Positions 29,814 to 39,597 are shown, numbered from the stretch's first letter. The stretch is DNA of 64,000 nt from Paenibacillus_AA sp045062745 (GCF_045062745.1 NZ_JBJGED010000030.1:1-64000); one strand, 5' to 3'. Notes: generated by a model not told the origin, from the letters alone. Program-made: numbers and translations.

Positions 29814-29993
29814 TTACATAATGGAAATCAGCATATACACGATCGATAAGAGCAATAACAGAAAGGCCACCGTTGAGACGACGCCTCGAATAATTCCTTT
29901 GAGCTTCAGCCTGGCGAACGTAATCAGGAACGAAGCGGCGATCATCAGCCCCATTCCGGTGAAAGACGCCCACATTTTGGTCAATCCATCCAT
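29814..29993 (-). CDS. DUF2768 membrane protein (YphE type)
   Basis: A 59-aa protein with two membrane helices (FTGMGLMIAASFLITFA and VVSTVAFLLLLLSIVYML). The ATG at 29993 follows GGGAGAGATTACAT. Its place between gpsA and the YphF-like gene is that of B. subtilis yphE. Confidence 0.75.
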   Translation of the reverse strand: MDGLTKMWASFTGMGLMIAASFLITFARLKLKGIIRGVVSTVAFLLLLLSIVYMLISIM

Positions 29994-30102
29994 ATGTAAT
30001 CTCTCCCGTTTCGCGGTGTTCGTCGGGTTCCCGGGCGCATCCCGCCTCGTGAAACCCAACCCTGATTATAGCATTCCGCAAATCGTTTGTGAAACAAGTC
30101 AC

Positions 30103-30132
30103 AAAAAAGTCAAGCGGCTTCTCAGGAAGCCG
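30103..30132 (-). terminator. Terminator after spoVIF
   Basis: Minus strand stem GCGGCTTC-CTG-AGAAGCCGC, then TTGACTTTTTTG. Confidence 0.8.
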
Positions 30133-30150
30133 CCCGTACCATAACCTGCA

Positions 30151-30429
30151 TTATTTGTTCATCATCAGTTTCATCAACGATTCCATGCTGTTCGGATTCA
30201 CGCCGCTCTTCTGCACCGCTGAAATGATCTCGTTAACGGTATTCTCCGATACCGGAATATTGACCATGTCGGAAACCTGCTTGATCAATTGGCGCAGCTG
30301 TTTCTCGCTCTGTATGGTGGACGGCTTCACTCCGCTCGCCAGCTTCTGGATATCCTTCTCCGAAACGTTTTTTCCGGTTTTCTTCTTTATGGTATTGAGC
30401 ACGTCTTTAGACATATCTTTGCTGCTCAT
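30151..30429 (-). CDS. spoVIF: Stage VI sporulation protein F
   Basis: A 92-aa mother-cell regulator family protein needed in B. subtilis for late coat assembly with GerE. The sequence KDVLNTIKKKTGKNVSEKDI, KLASGVKPSTIQ and the Met-rich end SMESLMKLMMNK fit the family. Located between gpsA and the yphE-like gene. Family assignment is from pattern memory, not a search. Confidence 0.8.
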   Translation of the reverse strand: MSSKDMSKDVLNTIKKKTGKNVSEKDIQKLASGVKPSTIQSEKQLRQLIKQVSDMVNIPVSENTVNEIISAVQKSGVNPNSMESLMKLMMNK

Positions 30430-30520
30430 TCCAAACCTCCTCTACACCTGGGTTCATGGTATAGTATGAGGAGGCCCTCCCATCTGTATGGGCGGCTGTC
30501 CGCTCGGAGCCCGTCTTATT

Positions 30521-31561
30521 TCACGTATATTTCCCGGAGTCGGCCGCGACCTCTTCGATCTCGTGCGTGCGTCCCCGGCCCATCAGGTCCCGGACCGCCG
30601 CTTCCGGCGCCTTGCCCTCGAACAGCACTTGCTGCAATTGCTCCGTAATCGGCATCGGTATGGCATACTCCTTCGCCAGGGCATAGGCGGCCTTGGCCGT
30701 CTTCACACCCTCCACGACCATGCCCATCGACTGCAGGACTTCCTCGAGGCCTTTCCCTTGCCCCAGCATATAGCCGGCTCGCCAATTGCGGCTGTGCCGG
30801 CTCGTGCCCGTGACGACCAGATCGCCGACGCCGGCGAGTCCGGTGAACGTGAGCGCATGGGCGCCCATCGCCACGCCCAGCCGGGAGATCTCCGCCAAAC
30901 CGCGCGTGAGCAGCGCAGCCTTCGCGTTGTCGCCGAAGGACAGCCCGTCGGACAGGCCGGCGCCCAGGGCGATGATGTTCTTCAGCGCGCCCGCGACCTC
31001 CACCCCGGTGACGTCCGGGTTCGTATACACCCGGAAGTAGGCGTTGATCAGCAGATCCTGCGCCTGCTCCGCCGCTGACACCTCCTCGGCGGCTACGACG
31101 ACGGTCGTCGGGCAGCGGCGGATGACCTCCTCGGCGTGGCTCGGACCGGACAGTACGACGATCCGACGCGGATCGGTCTGAGGCAGCTCCTCCGCGAGCA
31201 CGGTCGTCATCCGCTTGAGCGTCTCCATCTCGAAGCCCTTCGTCGCATGAATAATCGACATCCCGGCGGTTATGTGTGGGCTCGCGAGCCGCGCCACCTC
31301 TCTCATGCCCGCGGACGGTGCGACGAAGAGCACCGTGTCGGCGCCTGCAATCGCCTCAGCGGCACTCGTAGTCGCCCGGATGCGCTCGGAGAGCTGCGCA
31401 TCCCCCAGCGCCTTCCGGTTCGTATGCTCGGTCTTCATCTCGTGCGCCTGGTCGGCATTGCGGGTCCACAGCCGCACCTCGACGCCATTGTCGGCCAGTA
31501 CCGACGCGAGGGCTGTCCCCCAGCTGCCCGCCACCATGACGGCTACTCGGCGATCGCTCAA
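30521..31561 (-). CDS. gpsA: NAD(P)-dependent glycerol-3-phosphate dehydrogenase
   Basis: A 346-aa enzyme that makes sn-glycerol-3-phosphate for phospholipids. N-terminal nucleotide motif AGSWGTALA, the catalytic-lysine segment EVAGALKNIIALGAG, and the C-terminal arm are present. Downstream of plsY, which uses the same substrate, and of der. Confidence 0.96.
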   Translation of the reverse strand: MSDRRVAVMVAGSWGTALASVLADNGVEVRLWTRNADQAHEMKTEHTNRKALGDAQLSERIRATTSAAEAIAGADTVLFVAPSAGMREVARLASPHITAGMSIIHATKGFEMETLKRMTTVLAEELPQTDPRRIVVLSGPSHAEEVIRRCPTTVVVAAEEVSAAEQAQDLLINAYFRVYTNPDVTGVEVAGALKNIIALGAGLSDGLSFGDNAKAALLTRGLAEISRLGVAMGAHALTFTGLAGVGDLVVTGTSRHSRNWRAGYMLGQGKGLEEVLQSMGMVVEGVKTAKAAYALAKEYAIPMPITEQLQQVLFEGKAPEAAVRDLMGRGRTHEIEEVAADSGKYT

Positions 31562-31602
31562 ACGATCCTCTCCTCTCCGGTATCCTTGGTCGTATGATCG
31601 GA

Positions 31603-32223
31603 CTACTTGGTCGCGTGTGTCGGCGCCCCGTCTTTCTTCGAGCCCAGCTTGTTCTCCTTGCCCTTGATCAGCTTGACGATGTTGGTGCGATGGCGGATAT
31701 AAGCGAATACGGCAATTACGAGACTAGCGATTATAAGTTCAGAAGGCCGGCCCATTGCGACCAGCAAAATCGGGAGCAACCCGGTCAAAACGAGCGAGCC
31801 CAAGGAAACGTAACGCGTAACGGCGATACACAGAATCGCCACGATGCCGGCGATCAGCGTCGGCAGGAAACAAAGTGTAGCGGCGACGCCGACCGTGGTC
31901 GCGATGCCTTTGCCGCCCTTGAACTGAAAGAAGATCGGCCAGTTATGGCCTACAACCGCTCCGATTCCGGCCAAGACGGGCGCCCACTCTTGATCCCCGC
32001 CAAGCGCTCCGCCGATTAGGACGGCGGCTACGCCCTTCGCCGCATCCAACAGCAGAACGGCGATCGCCGGGCCGACCCCTAGCACGCGGAGCGTATTGGT
32101 CGCCCCCGCATTGCCGCTGCCGTGGCTGCGAATGTCGATCCCCTTGGCCAGCTTGCCGTAGATGTAGCTGAAGCTGATCGAGCCCAGCAAATACCCGATC
32201 ACGATAGACAGTGCCAGCTGCAC
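31603..32223 (-). CDS. plsY: Acyl-phosphate:glycerol-3-phosphate acyltransferase
   Basis: A 206-aa membrane enzyme for the first acylation in phosphatidic acid synthesis. The conserved loops GYLLGSISFSY, HGSGNAGATNTLR and FKGGKGIAT are present, with about five membrane helices. A charged C-terminal tail is Lys-rich. Together with gpsA it feeds phospholipid synthesis. Confidence 0.95.
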   Translation of the reverse strand: MQLALSIVIGYLLGSISFSYIYGKLAKGIDIRSHGSGNAGATNTLRVLGVGPAIAVLLLDAAKGVAAVLIGGALGGDQEWAPVLAGIGAVVGHNWPIFFQFKGGKGIATTVGVAATLCFLPTLIAGIVAILCIAVTRYVSLGSLVLTGLLPILLVAMGRPSELIIASLVIAVFAYIRHRTNIVKLIKGKENKLGSKKDGAPTHATK

Positions 32224-32235
32224 GATGCCTCTCCC

Positions 32236-33558
32236 CTATTCGTCGTCAGATTTCCTTCTCGTAAACAAGCGCAGCGGCGTGCCCTCGAACCCGAACGAGG
32301 CCCGGATCCGGTTCTCCAAGTAACGCTCGTAAGTGAAGTGCATGAGCTCCGGATCGTTCACGAAGAACACGATCGTCGGCGGCTTCACCGATACTTGCGT
32401 CGCATAGTTCAGCCGCATGCGGCGTCCCTTGTCGGTCGGCGGCGGATTCACAGCCAACGCGTCGGAGATGACGTCGTTCAACAGATGCGTCTGCACCCGC
32501 ATCGCATGCGCTTCGCTCACTTCCACGACAAGAGGCAGCAGCTTCTGCAGCCGCTGCTTCGTCTTCGCCGAGACGAAGGTGATCGGCGCGTACGTCATGA
32601 ACAGGAAGTGATCGCGAATCTTATTCGAGAACTGCTGCATGGTCTTGTCGTCCTTCTCTACCGCGTCCCACTTGTTGACGACGAAGACGGACGCTTTGCC
32701 GGCCTCGTGCGCGTAGCCCGCAATATGCTTGTCCTGCTCGATGATGCCTTCTTCCCCATTAATGACGACAAGCACGACATCGGCCCGCTCGATCGCCTGC
32801 ATCGCGCGCATGACGCTGTACTTTTCCGTAGACTCGTACACCTTGCCCCGCTTGCGCATCCCTGCGGTATCGATCAGCACGAATTTCTGTCCGTCCCGCT
32901 CGAACGGCGTATCGATCGCGTCCCGAGTCGTCCCCGCCTGATCGCTCACGATGACCCGCTCTTCGCCGAGAATCGCATTGACGAGCGACGACTTGCCGAC
33001 ATTCGGCCGACCGATCAGCGCCACGCGAATCGTATCCTCACCGTACTCGTCTTCCTGCTTCTCCGGCAGCTTGCTCGAGACGTTCTCCAGCAAGTCGCCG
33101 ATCCCGGTGCCGTGCGACCCGGAGATGCCGATCGGGTCTCCGAAGCCGAGTGTGTAAAACTCATAAATATCGTCTTGACGCTTCAAATTATCGACTTTGT
33201 TGACGGCCAGCACCACCGGTTTGTTCGCCCGGTACAGCATTTGGGCTACTTCGGAATCGGCAGCGGTTACGCCTGCCTTCGCGTCCACCATGAAGATGAT
33301 GACGTCGGCTTCCTCTACCGCCAATTCCGCTTGCGTGCGGACCAACTTCAGAATTTCGTCTTCCCCGTCGATTTCAATCCCGCCGGTATCTATAATACTG
33401 AAAGAAGTGCCCATCCATTCCCCGATTCCATAGATTCGGTCGCGGGTAATGCCGGGCTTGTCCTCCACAATGGCCAGCCGGTCACCGACAATGCGGTTGA
33501 ATATCGTCGACTTCCCCACATTCGGGCGGCCTACAATAGCGACGATAGGTCTTGCCAT
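32236..33558 (-). CDS. der: Ribosome-assembly GTPase Der (EngA)
   Basis: A 440-aa protein with two GTPase domains: GRPNVGKSTI and NKVD in the first, GRPNVGKSSL and NKWD in the second, then a KH-like domain ending FTRRKSDDE. Needed for 50S subunit assembly. B. subtilis yphC position. Confidence 0.97.
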   Translation of the reverse strand: MARPIVAIVGRPNVGKSTIFNRIVGDRLAIVEDKPGITRDRIYGIGEWMGTSFSIIDTGGIEIDGEDEILKLVRTQAELAVEEADVIIFMVDAKAGVTAADSEVAQMLYRANKPVVLAVNKVDNLKRQDDIYEFYTLGFGDPIGISGSHGTGIGDLLENVSSKLPEKQEDEYGEDTIRVALIGRPNVGKSSLVNAILGEERVIVSDQAGTTRDAIDTPFERDGQKFVLIDTAGMRKRGKVYESTEKYSVMRAMQAIERADVVLVVINGEEGIIEQDKHIAGYAHEAGKASVFVVNKWDAVEKDDKTMQQFSNKIRDHFLFMTYAPITFVSAKTKQRLQKLLPLVVEVSEAHAMRVQTHLLNDVISDALAVNPPPTDKGRRMRLNYATQVSVKPPTIVFFVNDPELMHFTYERYLENRIRASFGFEGTPLRLFTRRKSDDE

Positions 33559-33677
33559 TTCCGTTCAACTCCTACTCTTTCGAATTCTCACCGCTTAACA
33601 TCATAGCAAAAAAGAGAAGAAATGGCTAATTGTTTTCCCTTCCCAGCCAATTCCGATCCCAACGCAGCACAGCCCGT

Positions 33678-33860
33678 TTATCTATGCTTGACGATGATGA
33701 CGGAGCCGTTGCGCAGATCATGCGCGGAGGCGTCCAATATTTTCTCGAGCGAAAAAGCGAGCTTCTGCAGCTCCTCCGCATCGGGTACGCGAAAGATCGG
33801 CGCGCCTCCCGCCACCATGTCCGGGTGCGTCGTCACGATAGCCAGAATCATCCCGCTCAT
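33678..33860 (-). CDS. Capping-complex subunit of the YIEGIA protein
   Basis: A 60-aa protein (MSGMILAIVTTHPDMVAGGA ...) whose start overlaps the YIEGIA gene stop by ATGA. Its fixed pairing with a YIEGIA-family gene is as seen in spore formers. The longer ORFs in this stretch are other frames of the neighbours. Confidence 0.7.
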   Translation of the reverse strand: MSGMILAIVTTHPDMVAGGAPIFRVPDAEELQKLAFSLEKILDASAHDLRNGSVIIVKHR

Positions 33861-34768
33861 GGCGCTCCCGCCTCCCGGATGTCCGACTTCGCTTCGGACG
33901 GCATGCGTACGGCGCTTTCCAGCATCGGCACGCGCAGCAGCACTTTCTTCGCCAAGTTCACATCGCGCTCCTGGGGGAGTATGAAGAGCGCGAGCCGCCC
34001 GTCGTCCATATCCAGCTTGCCCAGAGGGATGAGAGAAGGCTCGCCGGAGTCGCGATACACGCCCAGGATCGTGGACAGGTCGTGCAGCATCGCCTGCCGC
34101 TGCCCCAGATTGGCCAGCGTCGTGCGGAAATTGCGATTTTTGGGCGTCAGGATCAAGCCCAGCCCGTGCTTCGCGATCGCATCGCGCGTAGACTCCAGCC
34201 CGACATTCATAATATAAATATCGCCGACATACAAATCCGGCCCCTCGATCCGCACTTCCGCTTCCTGTACGTGCGCGGCTGAACGGACCGACTTCCCGGA
34301 CTTGAATTTGAGCGCGATGAGCAGCCCCGCGAGCCCTGCCAGCAGCCCATACCCCCACCCGAACAGGATGGAGAACAAGGAAGTGATAAATGCCGCGAAG
34401 ATGACCATGTAATTCCGGCCCTCGAACACCATCGCCGTTCCCTCGATATAGGTGCCGCCGCGTGGAACGAGCTCCATCTCATCGATCTTCGATAAAGTGT
34501 TGCGCTCCATGTTTCGAACGTCGCGGAACTGCTGAGCCGCCAGAGACAGGAAAGTGATCGCCGTGTAGTTTTTGTCAAACAACGAAGGCACGGCCACCGC
34601 TCCTAGCGCCGCCGCAATGAAGCCCAAGGAGATGTGGATAATCCTCCCATGGGGATATGTCGGGTATTGGCGGTAATCGGTCCGAAGCAGCGCGAGCCTC
34701 GTGCATAGGCCGATACAGACGCCGAGCACGATCCCGAGCGTGTACCGCTGCGTATACATGGCATCCAT
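33857..34768 (-). CDS. YIEGIA-family membrane protein
   Basis: A 303-aa protein with two or three N-terminal helices, the family signature here as GGTYIEGTAMVFEGRNYMV (Thr in place of Ile), a glycine-rich membrane hairpin and a soluble C-terminal domain. Found in spore-forming Bacillales next to yphA and der; its action is not known to me. The ATG at 34768 (GAGGAGTGACATCC) is used. Confidence 0.8.
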   Translation of the reverse strand: MDAMYTQRYTLGIVLGVCIGLCTRLALLRTDYRQYPTYPHGRIIHISLGFIAAALGAVAVPSLFDKNYTAITFLSLAAQQFRDVRNMERNTLSKIDEMELVPRGGTYIEGTAMVFEGRNYMVIFAAFITSLFSILFGWGYGLLAGLAGLLIALKFKSGKSVRSAAHVQEAEVRIEGPDLYVGDIYIMNVGLESTRDAIAKHGLGLILTPKNRNFRTTLANLGQRQAMLHDLSTILGVYRDSGEPSLIPLGKLDMDDGRLALFILPQERDVNLAKKVLLRVPMLESAVRMPSEAKSDIREAGAP

Positions 34769-34773
34769 GGATG

Positions 34774-35421
34774 TCACTCCTCTCTCTCTTGTTCGTCGCG
34801 CTCCTCGCGCACCAGCCGCTTCCGCATCAGTCCGGAACTCGCCACCCATACAGATTCGAAGGCGAGGGAAGCAAGCCGGACCGCGGCGACCGATGCCCAC
34901 CATTCGTCCTGAAACGTGCGGCCTCCCCATAGAAAGGGAACCGTATTCTGCCGCACATAGGCGACTAACCCGGTCCCGATGACGATTCCCAGGGAAACGA
35001 CGCACAGCTGATCGCCCGGGTCCCGGGTCAGGAAGAGAGCGGTCAGCCCTACGACGATGCCGGCGGCTACGGGCGAATGAAGCGGAAGCAGCAGCGGATC
35101 GGCCCGGAGGGCATGATGAAGCAAGGCGTACAAGGACCCGAGGAACAGTCCGATCGAGACCAGGTGCAGCCCCTTCACGGGCGTTTCGCACGATCCGATC
35201 CGATGCAGGACGAAGATAAGAATGGGGATTAAGACCAGTCCGATCTCCGCCTGCGCCGATCCGGGGCCTGGGATGTGGATTTGACTCAGTACAAGCCAGC
35301 CGATCAGGAACGCGATCAGTCCCCGGTCGCGAAGTCCGGGCAAGAGGGCCGACTTCCACCCGCTCGCGAGCAGGATGACGGCCGAGCATAAAAGGATAAG
35401 GCTTAAGTAGCCGGGATTCAT
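34774..35421 (-). CDS. Polytopic membrane protein, YphA type
   Basis: A 215-aa protein with about six hydrophobic helices and a charged C-terminus (MRKRLVREERDEQEREE). It lies between rpsA and the YIEGIA gene, the position of B. subtilis yphA, which encodes a membrane protein of similar size. Function unknown. Confidence 0.7.
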   Translation of the reverse strand: MNPGYLSLILLCSAVILLASGWKSALLPGLRDRGLIAFLIGWLVLSQIHIPGPGSAQAEIGLVLIPILIFVLHRIGSCETPVKGLHLVSIGLFLGSLYALLHHALRADPLLLPLHSPVAAGIVVGLTALFLTRDPGDQLCVVSLGIVIGTGLVAYVRQNTVPFLWGGRTFQDEWWASVAAVRLASLAFESVWVASSGLMRKRLVREERDEQEREE

Positions 35422-35535
35422 AACGGGATTCGTTCACCTGCCCCTACCTGCTTTGCCTAGTATTTCTGTTTCCGGGGGGTTTTAGTCTTCCCGCGCATCA
35501 AGTGACATGTGCGGGGAACCCAGGATCAAAAAACG

Positions 35536-35572
35536 AAAAAAACGACTGCCTCCCTTGTCGGAAAACAGTCGT
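35536..35572 (-). terminator. rpsA terminator
   Basis: Minus strand ACGACTG ... CAGTCGT stem followed by TTTTTTCGTTTTTTG, 16 bp after the stop. Confidence 0.88.
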
Positions 35573-35587
35573 TCTGGTCGTCATCTC

Positions 35588-36829
35588 TTATTTGAACTTG
35601 CTCAGCTTGTCGCCGAACCGCTCGCCGAGCGTCAGGCTCATCGATTGGTTGGAGAGCGAGACGTTCTCGTTCTGAAGCTGCGGCTGCTTCTCGCGACGCT
35701 CCGGACGCTTGTCGGCTTTTGCGGGCTGCTCCGGCGCTTCTTCCGTCTCCTTGATGCTCAGGCTCACGCGCTTCTCGTCCGGGTTGAAGTCCAGGATTTT
35801 CACTTGAACCTCTTGCCCTTCCTTCAGCACTTCGTGTGGTGTCCCGATGTGGCGGTGCGCGATCTGGGAAATGTGCACGAGTCCTTCTACTCCCGGCGCG
35901 ATCTCCACGAAGGCGCCGAACGATACAAGGCGCTTCACGGTGCCGGAAACGATCGTATTAGGCGCGAATTGACCGGCCGCCTGTTGCCACGGTCCCGGCT
36001 GCGCCGCCCGGATGCTCAAGCTGATGCGGTCCGCTGCCGGATCCACCTTCAGCACTTGCACGGTAACTTTGTCGCCTTCCTTCACGACTTCGGAAGGCTC
36101 TTTCACATGGTGCCATGCCATCTCGGAGATGTGCACCAAGCCGTCCACGCCTCCGATATCGACGAATGCGCCGAATGGAGTGAGACGTTGAACGGTGCCT
36201 TCCAATTGTTGGCCGACCGACAGGTTAGCCATCACTTGCTGCTTGTTCGCTTCGAAATCTTGGTCGAGTACGTCCTTCTGCGACAGTACGACCTTGTTCT
36301 TCTCCCGGTCGAGCTCTTTTACTTTCAGACGGAGCGTACGACCTTTGTAATCGGAGAAGTCTTCTACGAAATGACGCTCCACCATGGAAGCCGGGATAAA
36401 TCCGCGCAAGCCTACGTCTACGACCAAGCCGCCCTTGACGACTTCGGCCACTTCCGCTTCAATGATCTCGCCGCTCTCGAGCTTCGCTTGAAGCTCGTCC
36501 CATGCCTTCGCACCGTCGATGACGCGCTTGGAGAGTACGAGACGCTCCTTCGCATCGTTCAGCTCCATGACCTTGAGTTCAACTTCTTGCCCGACTTGTA
36601 CCGCGGAACCGGCGTTCTCCAGTTGGAGGGAAGACAGCTCCTTCAGAGGAACGACGCCGTCATATTTATAACCAATATCGACGATGGCTTGATTGTCCTC
36701 GATCTTGACGATTTTACCGGACACGACGCTGCCCTTCTTAATAACGGCTACGTTCGCGAAATCCGGCGTGGCGGTATCGGCTGCTTCCTGCACCGCTTCG
36801 GTGGATTGTACATTCGTTTCTTCTGACAT
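35588..36829 (-). CDS. rpsA: Ribosomal protein S1-like RNA-binding protein (YpfD)
   Basis: A 413-aa protein with four S1 OB-fold domains, each with the VDIG/GLVHIS-type motif (for example GAFVDIGGVDGLVHISEMAW and GAFVEIAPGVEGLVHISQIA). Shorter than E. coli S1 (six domains), as in other low-GC Gram-positives. The ATG at 36829 follows GAGGAGGTCCTTACCA. The C-terminal 70 residues are charged and lack structure. Confidence 0.92.
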   Translation of the reverse strand: MSEETNVQSTEAVQEAADTATPDFANVAVIKKGSVVSGKIVKIEDNQAIVDIGYKYDGVVPLKELSSLQLENAGSAVQVGQEVELKVMELNDAKERLVLSKRVIDGAKAWDELQAKLESGEIIEAEVAEVVKGGLVVDVGLRGFIPASMVERHFVEDFSDYKGRTLRLKVKELDREKNKVVLSQKDVLDQDFEANKQQVMANLSVGQQLEGTVQRLTPFGAFVDIGGVDGLVHISEMAWHHVKEPSEVVKEGDKVTVQVLKVDPAADRISLSIRAAQPGPWQQAAGQFAPNTIVSGTVKRLVSFGAFVEIAPGVEGLVHISQIAHRHIGTPHEVLKEGQEVQVKILDFNPDEKRVSLSIKETEEAPEQPAKADKRPERREKQPQLQNENVSLSNQSMSLTLGERFGDKLSKFK

Positions 36830-36957
36830 TGGTAAGGACCTCCTCGACAAGACAACCTGTGCGATCATCTATAGACATATTCAGTAGTATAATTCCAAGA
36901 TACCATTTCCATACGCTCGAAGCAATGTTCGATTCATGAGTTTCCCCGTATTCCCAA

Positions 36958-37545
36958 CTATTTCTGCCGAGAATACCGCTCAACCATGCCGCGAATATCC
37001 GACATGATCCGTTCTGTTGCGAGCTCCAGCGACTCCGAGGACGGATTCTCCTTGAACTCGGACAAATCCACAGGCGGGCCGTAATAGATGCGCATCCGGC
37101 GGAACAGCCGATAGTTGCCGACGATCGCGACCGGAATGACGATCGCGTCCGCCTTGAAGGCGAGCGACGCCGCTCCCTTCTTGCCCATCCCTCCCGCATT
37201 GCTGCGCGTACCCTCCGGGAAGATGCAGAGCACGTTCTGATCCTTCAGCAGCTGCGTGGCGAGGCGGATCGACTCTTTGCTCACGCCTCCGCGCTTGACC
37301 GGGAAGGCGCCCAACGCCCGAATGAATCGGCCGAAGCCGGGAATCCGGAACAGCTCTTCCTTAGCCATAAAATGCACTCGGCGCGACAACGGCGTGCCCA
37401 CCAGCGGCGGATCGATCAGACTGATATGGTTCGAGCATAGAATAAGCCCTCCGCCGGACGGGATGTTTTCCTTCCCGAACGACTGCAAGCCGAAAGCAAG
37501 CTTGAAAATGATCCGCAGCAGAACTCGACACGTGCGATACAGCAT
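36958..37545 (-). CDS. plsC: 1-acylglycerol-3-phosphate O-acyltransferase
   Basis: A 195-aa PlsC-type acyltransferase that makes phosphatidic acid. The HX4D catalytic motif appears as NHISLIDP, and the acceptor motif as FPEGTRS. It lies between cmk and rpsA; with plsY and gpsA a few kb downstream it completes the phosphatidic acid route. Confidence 0.94.
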   Translation of the reverse strand: MLYRTCRVLLRIIFKLAFGLQSFGKENIPSGGGLILCSNHISLIDPPLVGTPLSRRVHFMAKEELFRIPGFGRFIRALGAFPVKRGGVSKESIRLATQLLKDQNVLCIFPEGTRSNAGGMGKKGAASLAFKADAIVIPVAIVGNYRLFRRMRIYYGPPVDLSEFKENPSSESLELATERIMSDIRGMVERYSRQK

Positions 37546-37549
37546 AGAG

Positions 37550-38230
37550 CTAGGCTCCTTTCCCCGAGGACGCTCGCGAGATTTCCAGAATGCGCTCCGC
37601 CACCTGCTCCGGGTTCAGCTCGGTCGCGTCTAGCAGCACGGCGTCGCTCGCCCGCCGCAACGGGGAGACTTCCCGCTCCTGGTCCATCCGATCCCGCTCG
37701 GCTTGGTCTTGCTCGACCTGTTCCAACGTGATGTTCGGCTGCTTGAGCTTGATCTCTTCAAAACGCCGGGCGGCGCGTGCCTTGACGCTGGCGGTCAGGA
37801 ACACCTTCACTTCCGCGTTCGGCAATACTTGCGTACCGATGTCGCGGCCGTCCATGACGACTCCCTTCTCGTCGGCCATCCGCTTCTGCATGCCCACGAG
37901 CCGCGCGCGCACCTCCGGGATCTGGGAGACGGCCGACACGTTCGAGGTAACCGCGGCGGAGCGGATCTCCTCGGTCACGTCGCGGCCGTCCACGAGTACG
38001 ATCTGGCCGTTCGCTCCCGGCAGGATCTCCAGCTCCATGGAATCGGCCATGGCGGCTATGGCGTCCGTCTGATCCGGGCGCAAGCCGAGCGAAAGCGCTT
38101 TCCATGTAACGGCTCTATACATCGCGCCGGTGTCTACATAGATGAAGCCGAGCCTCTGCGCTACCAGCCGGGCCGCCGTACTCTTCCCGGCCCCCGCAGG
38201 GCCGTCAATGGCGATGTTAAACTTGTCCAA
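37550..38230 (-). CDS. cmk: Cytidylate kinase
   Basis: A 226-aa CMP/dCMP kinase. P-loop IAIDGPAGAGKST at residues 5-17, later DGRDIGTQVLPNAE and the lid region ERDRMDQEREVSPL. Ends just upstream of plsC. Confidence 0.97.
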   Translation of the reverse strand: MDKFNIAIDGPAGAGKSTAARLVAQRLGFIYVDTGAMYRAVTWKALSLGLRPDQTDAIAAMADSMELEILPGANGQIVLVDGRDVTEEIRSAAVTSNVSAVSQIPEVRARLVGMQKRMADEKGVVMDGRDIGTQVLPNAEVKVFLTASVKARAARRFEEIKLKQPNITLEQVEQDQAERDRMDQEREVSPLRRASDAVLLDATELNPEQVAERILEISRASSGKGA

Positions 38231-38370
38231 CGGTTAACTCCTCCTAAAAATGCACAAAAGATAGGCCAGCTCTCAAGAAATAACCCCACTGGCATCCGTG
38301 GGGCTCCCGGTTCGTATCGCTGTCCATGATACCATGAATCCCAAGTCATTGCCACCTGCAAACCGTACTC

Positions 38371-38655
38371 CTATCGCTCCGGAGCGGGATAAGGGTGTCC
38401 TTCGAGCCGCTCTACCTTCACTACGGTTTGGCGGAAAACCGGCCATTGCAATAAAGCCTGACCGGCAAGCAGCAGAGCCAGCAGCCCGATGATGGCGACG
38501 CGGATGATCCGCTCCCAGCGATCCGACCACCGGAGGAACAAGTCCTCATAGGACCGTTCCGTACTTTCGTCCTTGATTTGCTGCTCGGTCGCTTGGCTTC
38601 CTCCGGTATCCGCCGAAGTCGGCTCGTTCGGCTCGTTCGGTTTGTTCGTACGCAT
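38371..38655 (-). CDS. YpfB-like (DUF5359) membrane protein
   Basis: A 94-aa protein with an N-terminal polar tail rich in Asn/Glu/Pro and one membrane helix (VAIIGLLALLLAGQALLQW). The ATG at 38655 follows AGGTGACCACG. It lies between ypfA and cmk, as in B. subtilis. Function unknown. Confidence 0.7.
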   Translation of the reverse strand: MRTNKPNEPNEPTSADTGGSQATEQQIKDESTERSYEDLFLRWSDRWERIIRVAIIGLLALLLAGQALLQWPVFRQTVVKVERLEGHPYPAPER

Positions 38656-38717
38656 CGTGGTCACCTGATGGATGTAGTTTCCATTTATTGTACCCACGCG
38701 GCTGTCCGCGTATTCTC

Positions 38718-39383
38718 TTAACGCTTGCGGAAGTCGAGCTGCCGCTCGAAGCAATACCGGATGATTTTTTGGCGCTCGACGTCCTGGATATCGGTGAACG
38801 ACATCATGACGATTTGCTTGCCCGTCTCGAGCGGCTTCGTCCGGACGACTTCCCCGGTGAAATTGGCGTGCTCCACTTGTCCGTTCTTATAGGGCGTGAG
38901 CAGCCAGCTGTTCAAGCTGTCATGTTTGGCCAGCGGGATACGGCCGTCGCAATAAAAGGAAACGCCTCCCCCTCCGACATCCTCCGTTGTAGCGAGGAAT
39001 TGCATCTGCTCCGAGAGCTTCACCGCGAGCTCCAGCTCGGCCGGCACCCGCAGGAAGTTCCGGCGCTGCACTTGCGTGATTTGCCCGGGCTCCGGCGGCT
39101 TGAGCAGGACCAGGCGCAGCACCTCTTCCTTGAACCCAAGGATGACCGAATTGAAATAGTTCTTCACGCCGCCATCGGTGACGAAATAGGCGGAAATCTG
39201 GTCGCCGGCGTACAACCGCTTCAGCTTCCCGGTGCTCGTATGAATCGGCACTTCCATCGAGATGTAGTTGGCGTTCACATCCGCGATGCGGGCTTTGTAT
39301 TCTTGCTTGGCTTCATCCTCGTCGATCGAGTTGACCTGAAGATACAGCACAGAGTTCACTTTTGGAAGCACTAGCTGGTCCAC
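38718..39383 (-). CDS. PilZ-domain flagellar brake protein (YpfA/MotI type)
   Basis: A 221-aa protein with an N-terminal YcgR-like domain and a C-terminal PilZ domain: c-di-GMP motif RRNFLRVP and the second motif DVGGGGVS. In B. subtilis this protein (YpfA, MotI) binds c-di-GMP and disengages the flagellar motor. Same locus here. Confidence 0.88.
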   Translation of the reverse strand: MDQLVLPKVNSVLYLQVNSIDEDEAKQEYKARIADVNANYISMEVPIHTSTGKLKRLYAGDQISAYFVTDGGVKNYFNSVILGFKEEVLRLVLLKPPEPGQITQVQRRNFLRVPAELELAVKLSEQMQFLATTEDVGGGGVSFYCDGRIPLAKHDSLNSWLLTPYKNGQVEHANFTGEVVRTKPLETGKQIVMMSFTDIQDVERQKIIRYCFERQLDFRKR

Positions 39384-39576
39384 CCCTGTTCATTCATGCT
39401 CAGTCGCACAATATCCTGATTATACCACGTCCCCTTTGTTTGGGAACAGTAGGGATGACACGGTTACTCCTTAGCCATTCAATTTACGCTTGGGGGCATG
39501 AGGAAGGGCTCCGACCGTTTGTTGAAATCGGATTCCATGGATTGACCTCTCGGATGGAGCGATCCCCGGACAAACC

Positions 39577-39597
39577 AAAAAGCGGCCGGCGGCCGCT
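39577..39597 (-). terminator. ypeB terminator
   Basis: Minus strand AGCGGCCGCCGGCCGCT followed by TTTTTGG, 27 bp after the ypeB stop. Confidence 0.8.

Noticed and set aside
33678..34358. 226-codon minus-strand ORF
   Set aside because: Most is a wrong frame of the YIEGIA gene; only its last 60 codons, starting at 33860, are a real gene.
35507..36826. 439-codon plus-strand ORF
   Set aside because: Antisense of rpsA; high GC makes long antisense frames common here. The S1 domains are clear on the minus strand.
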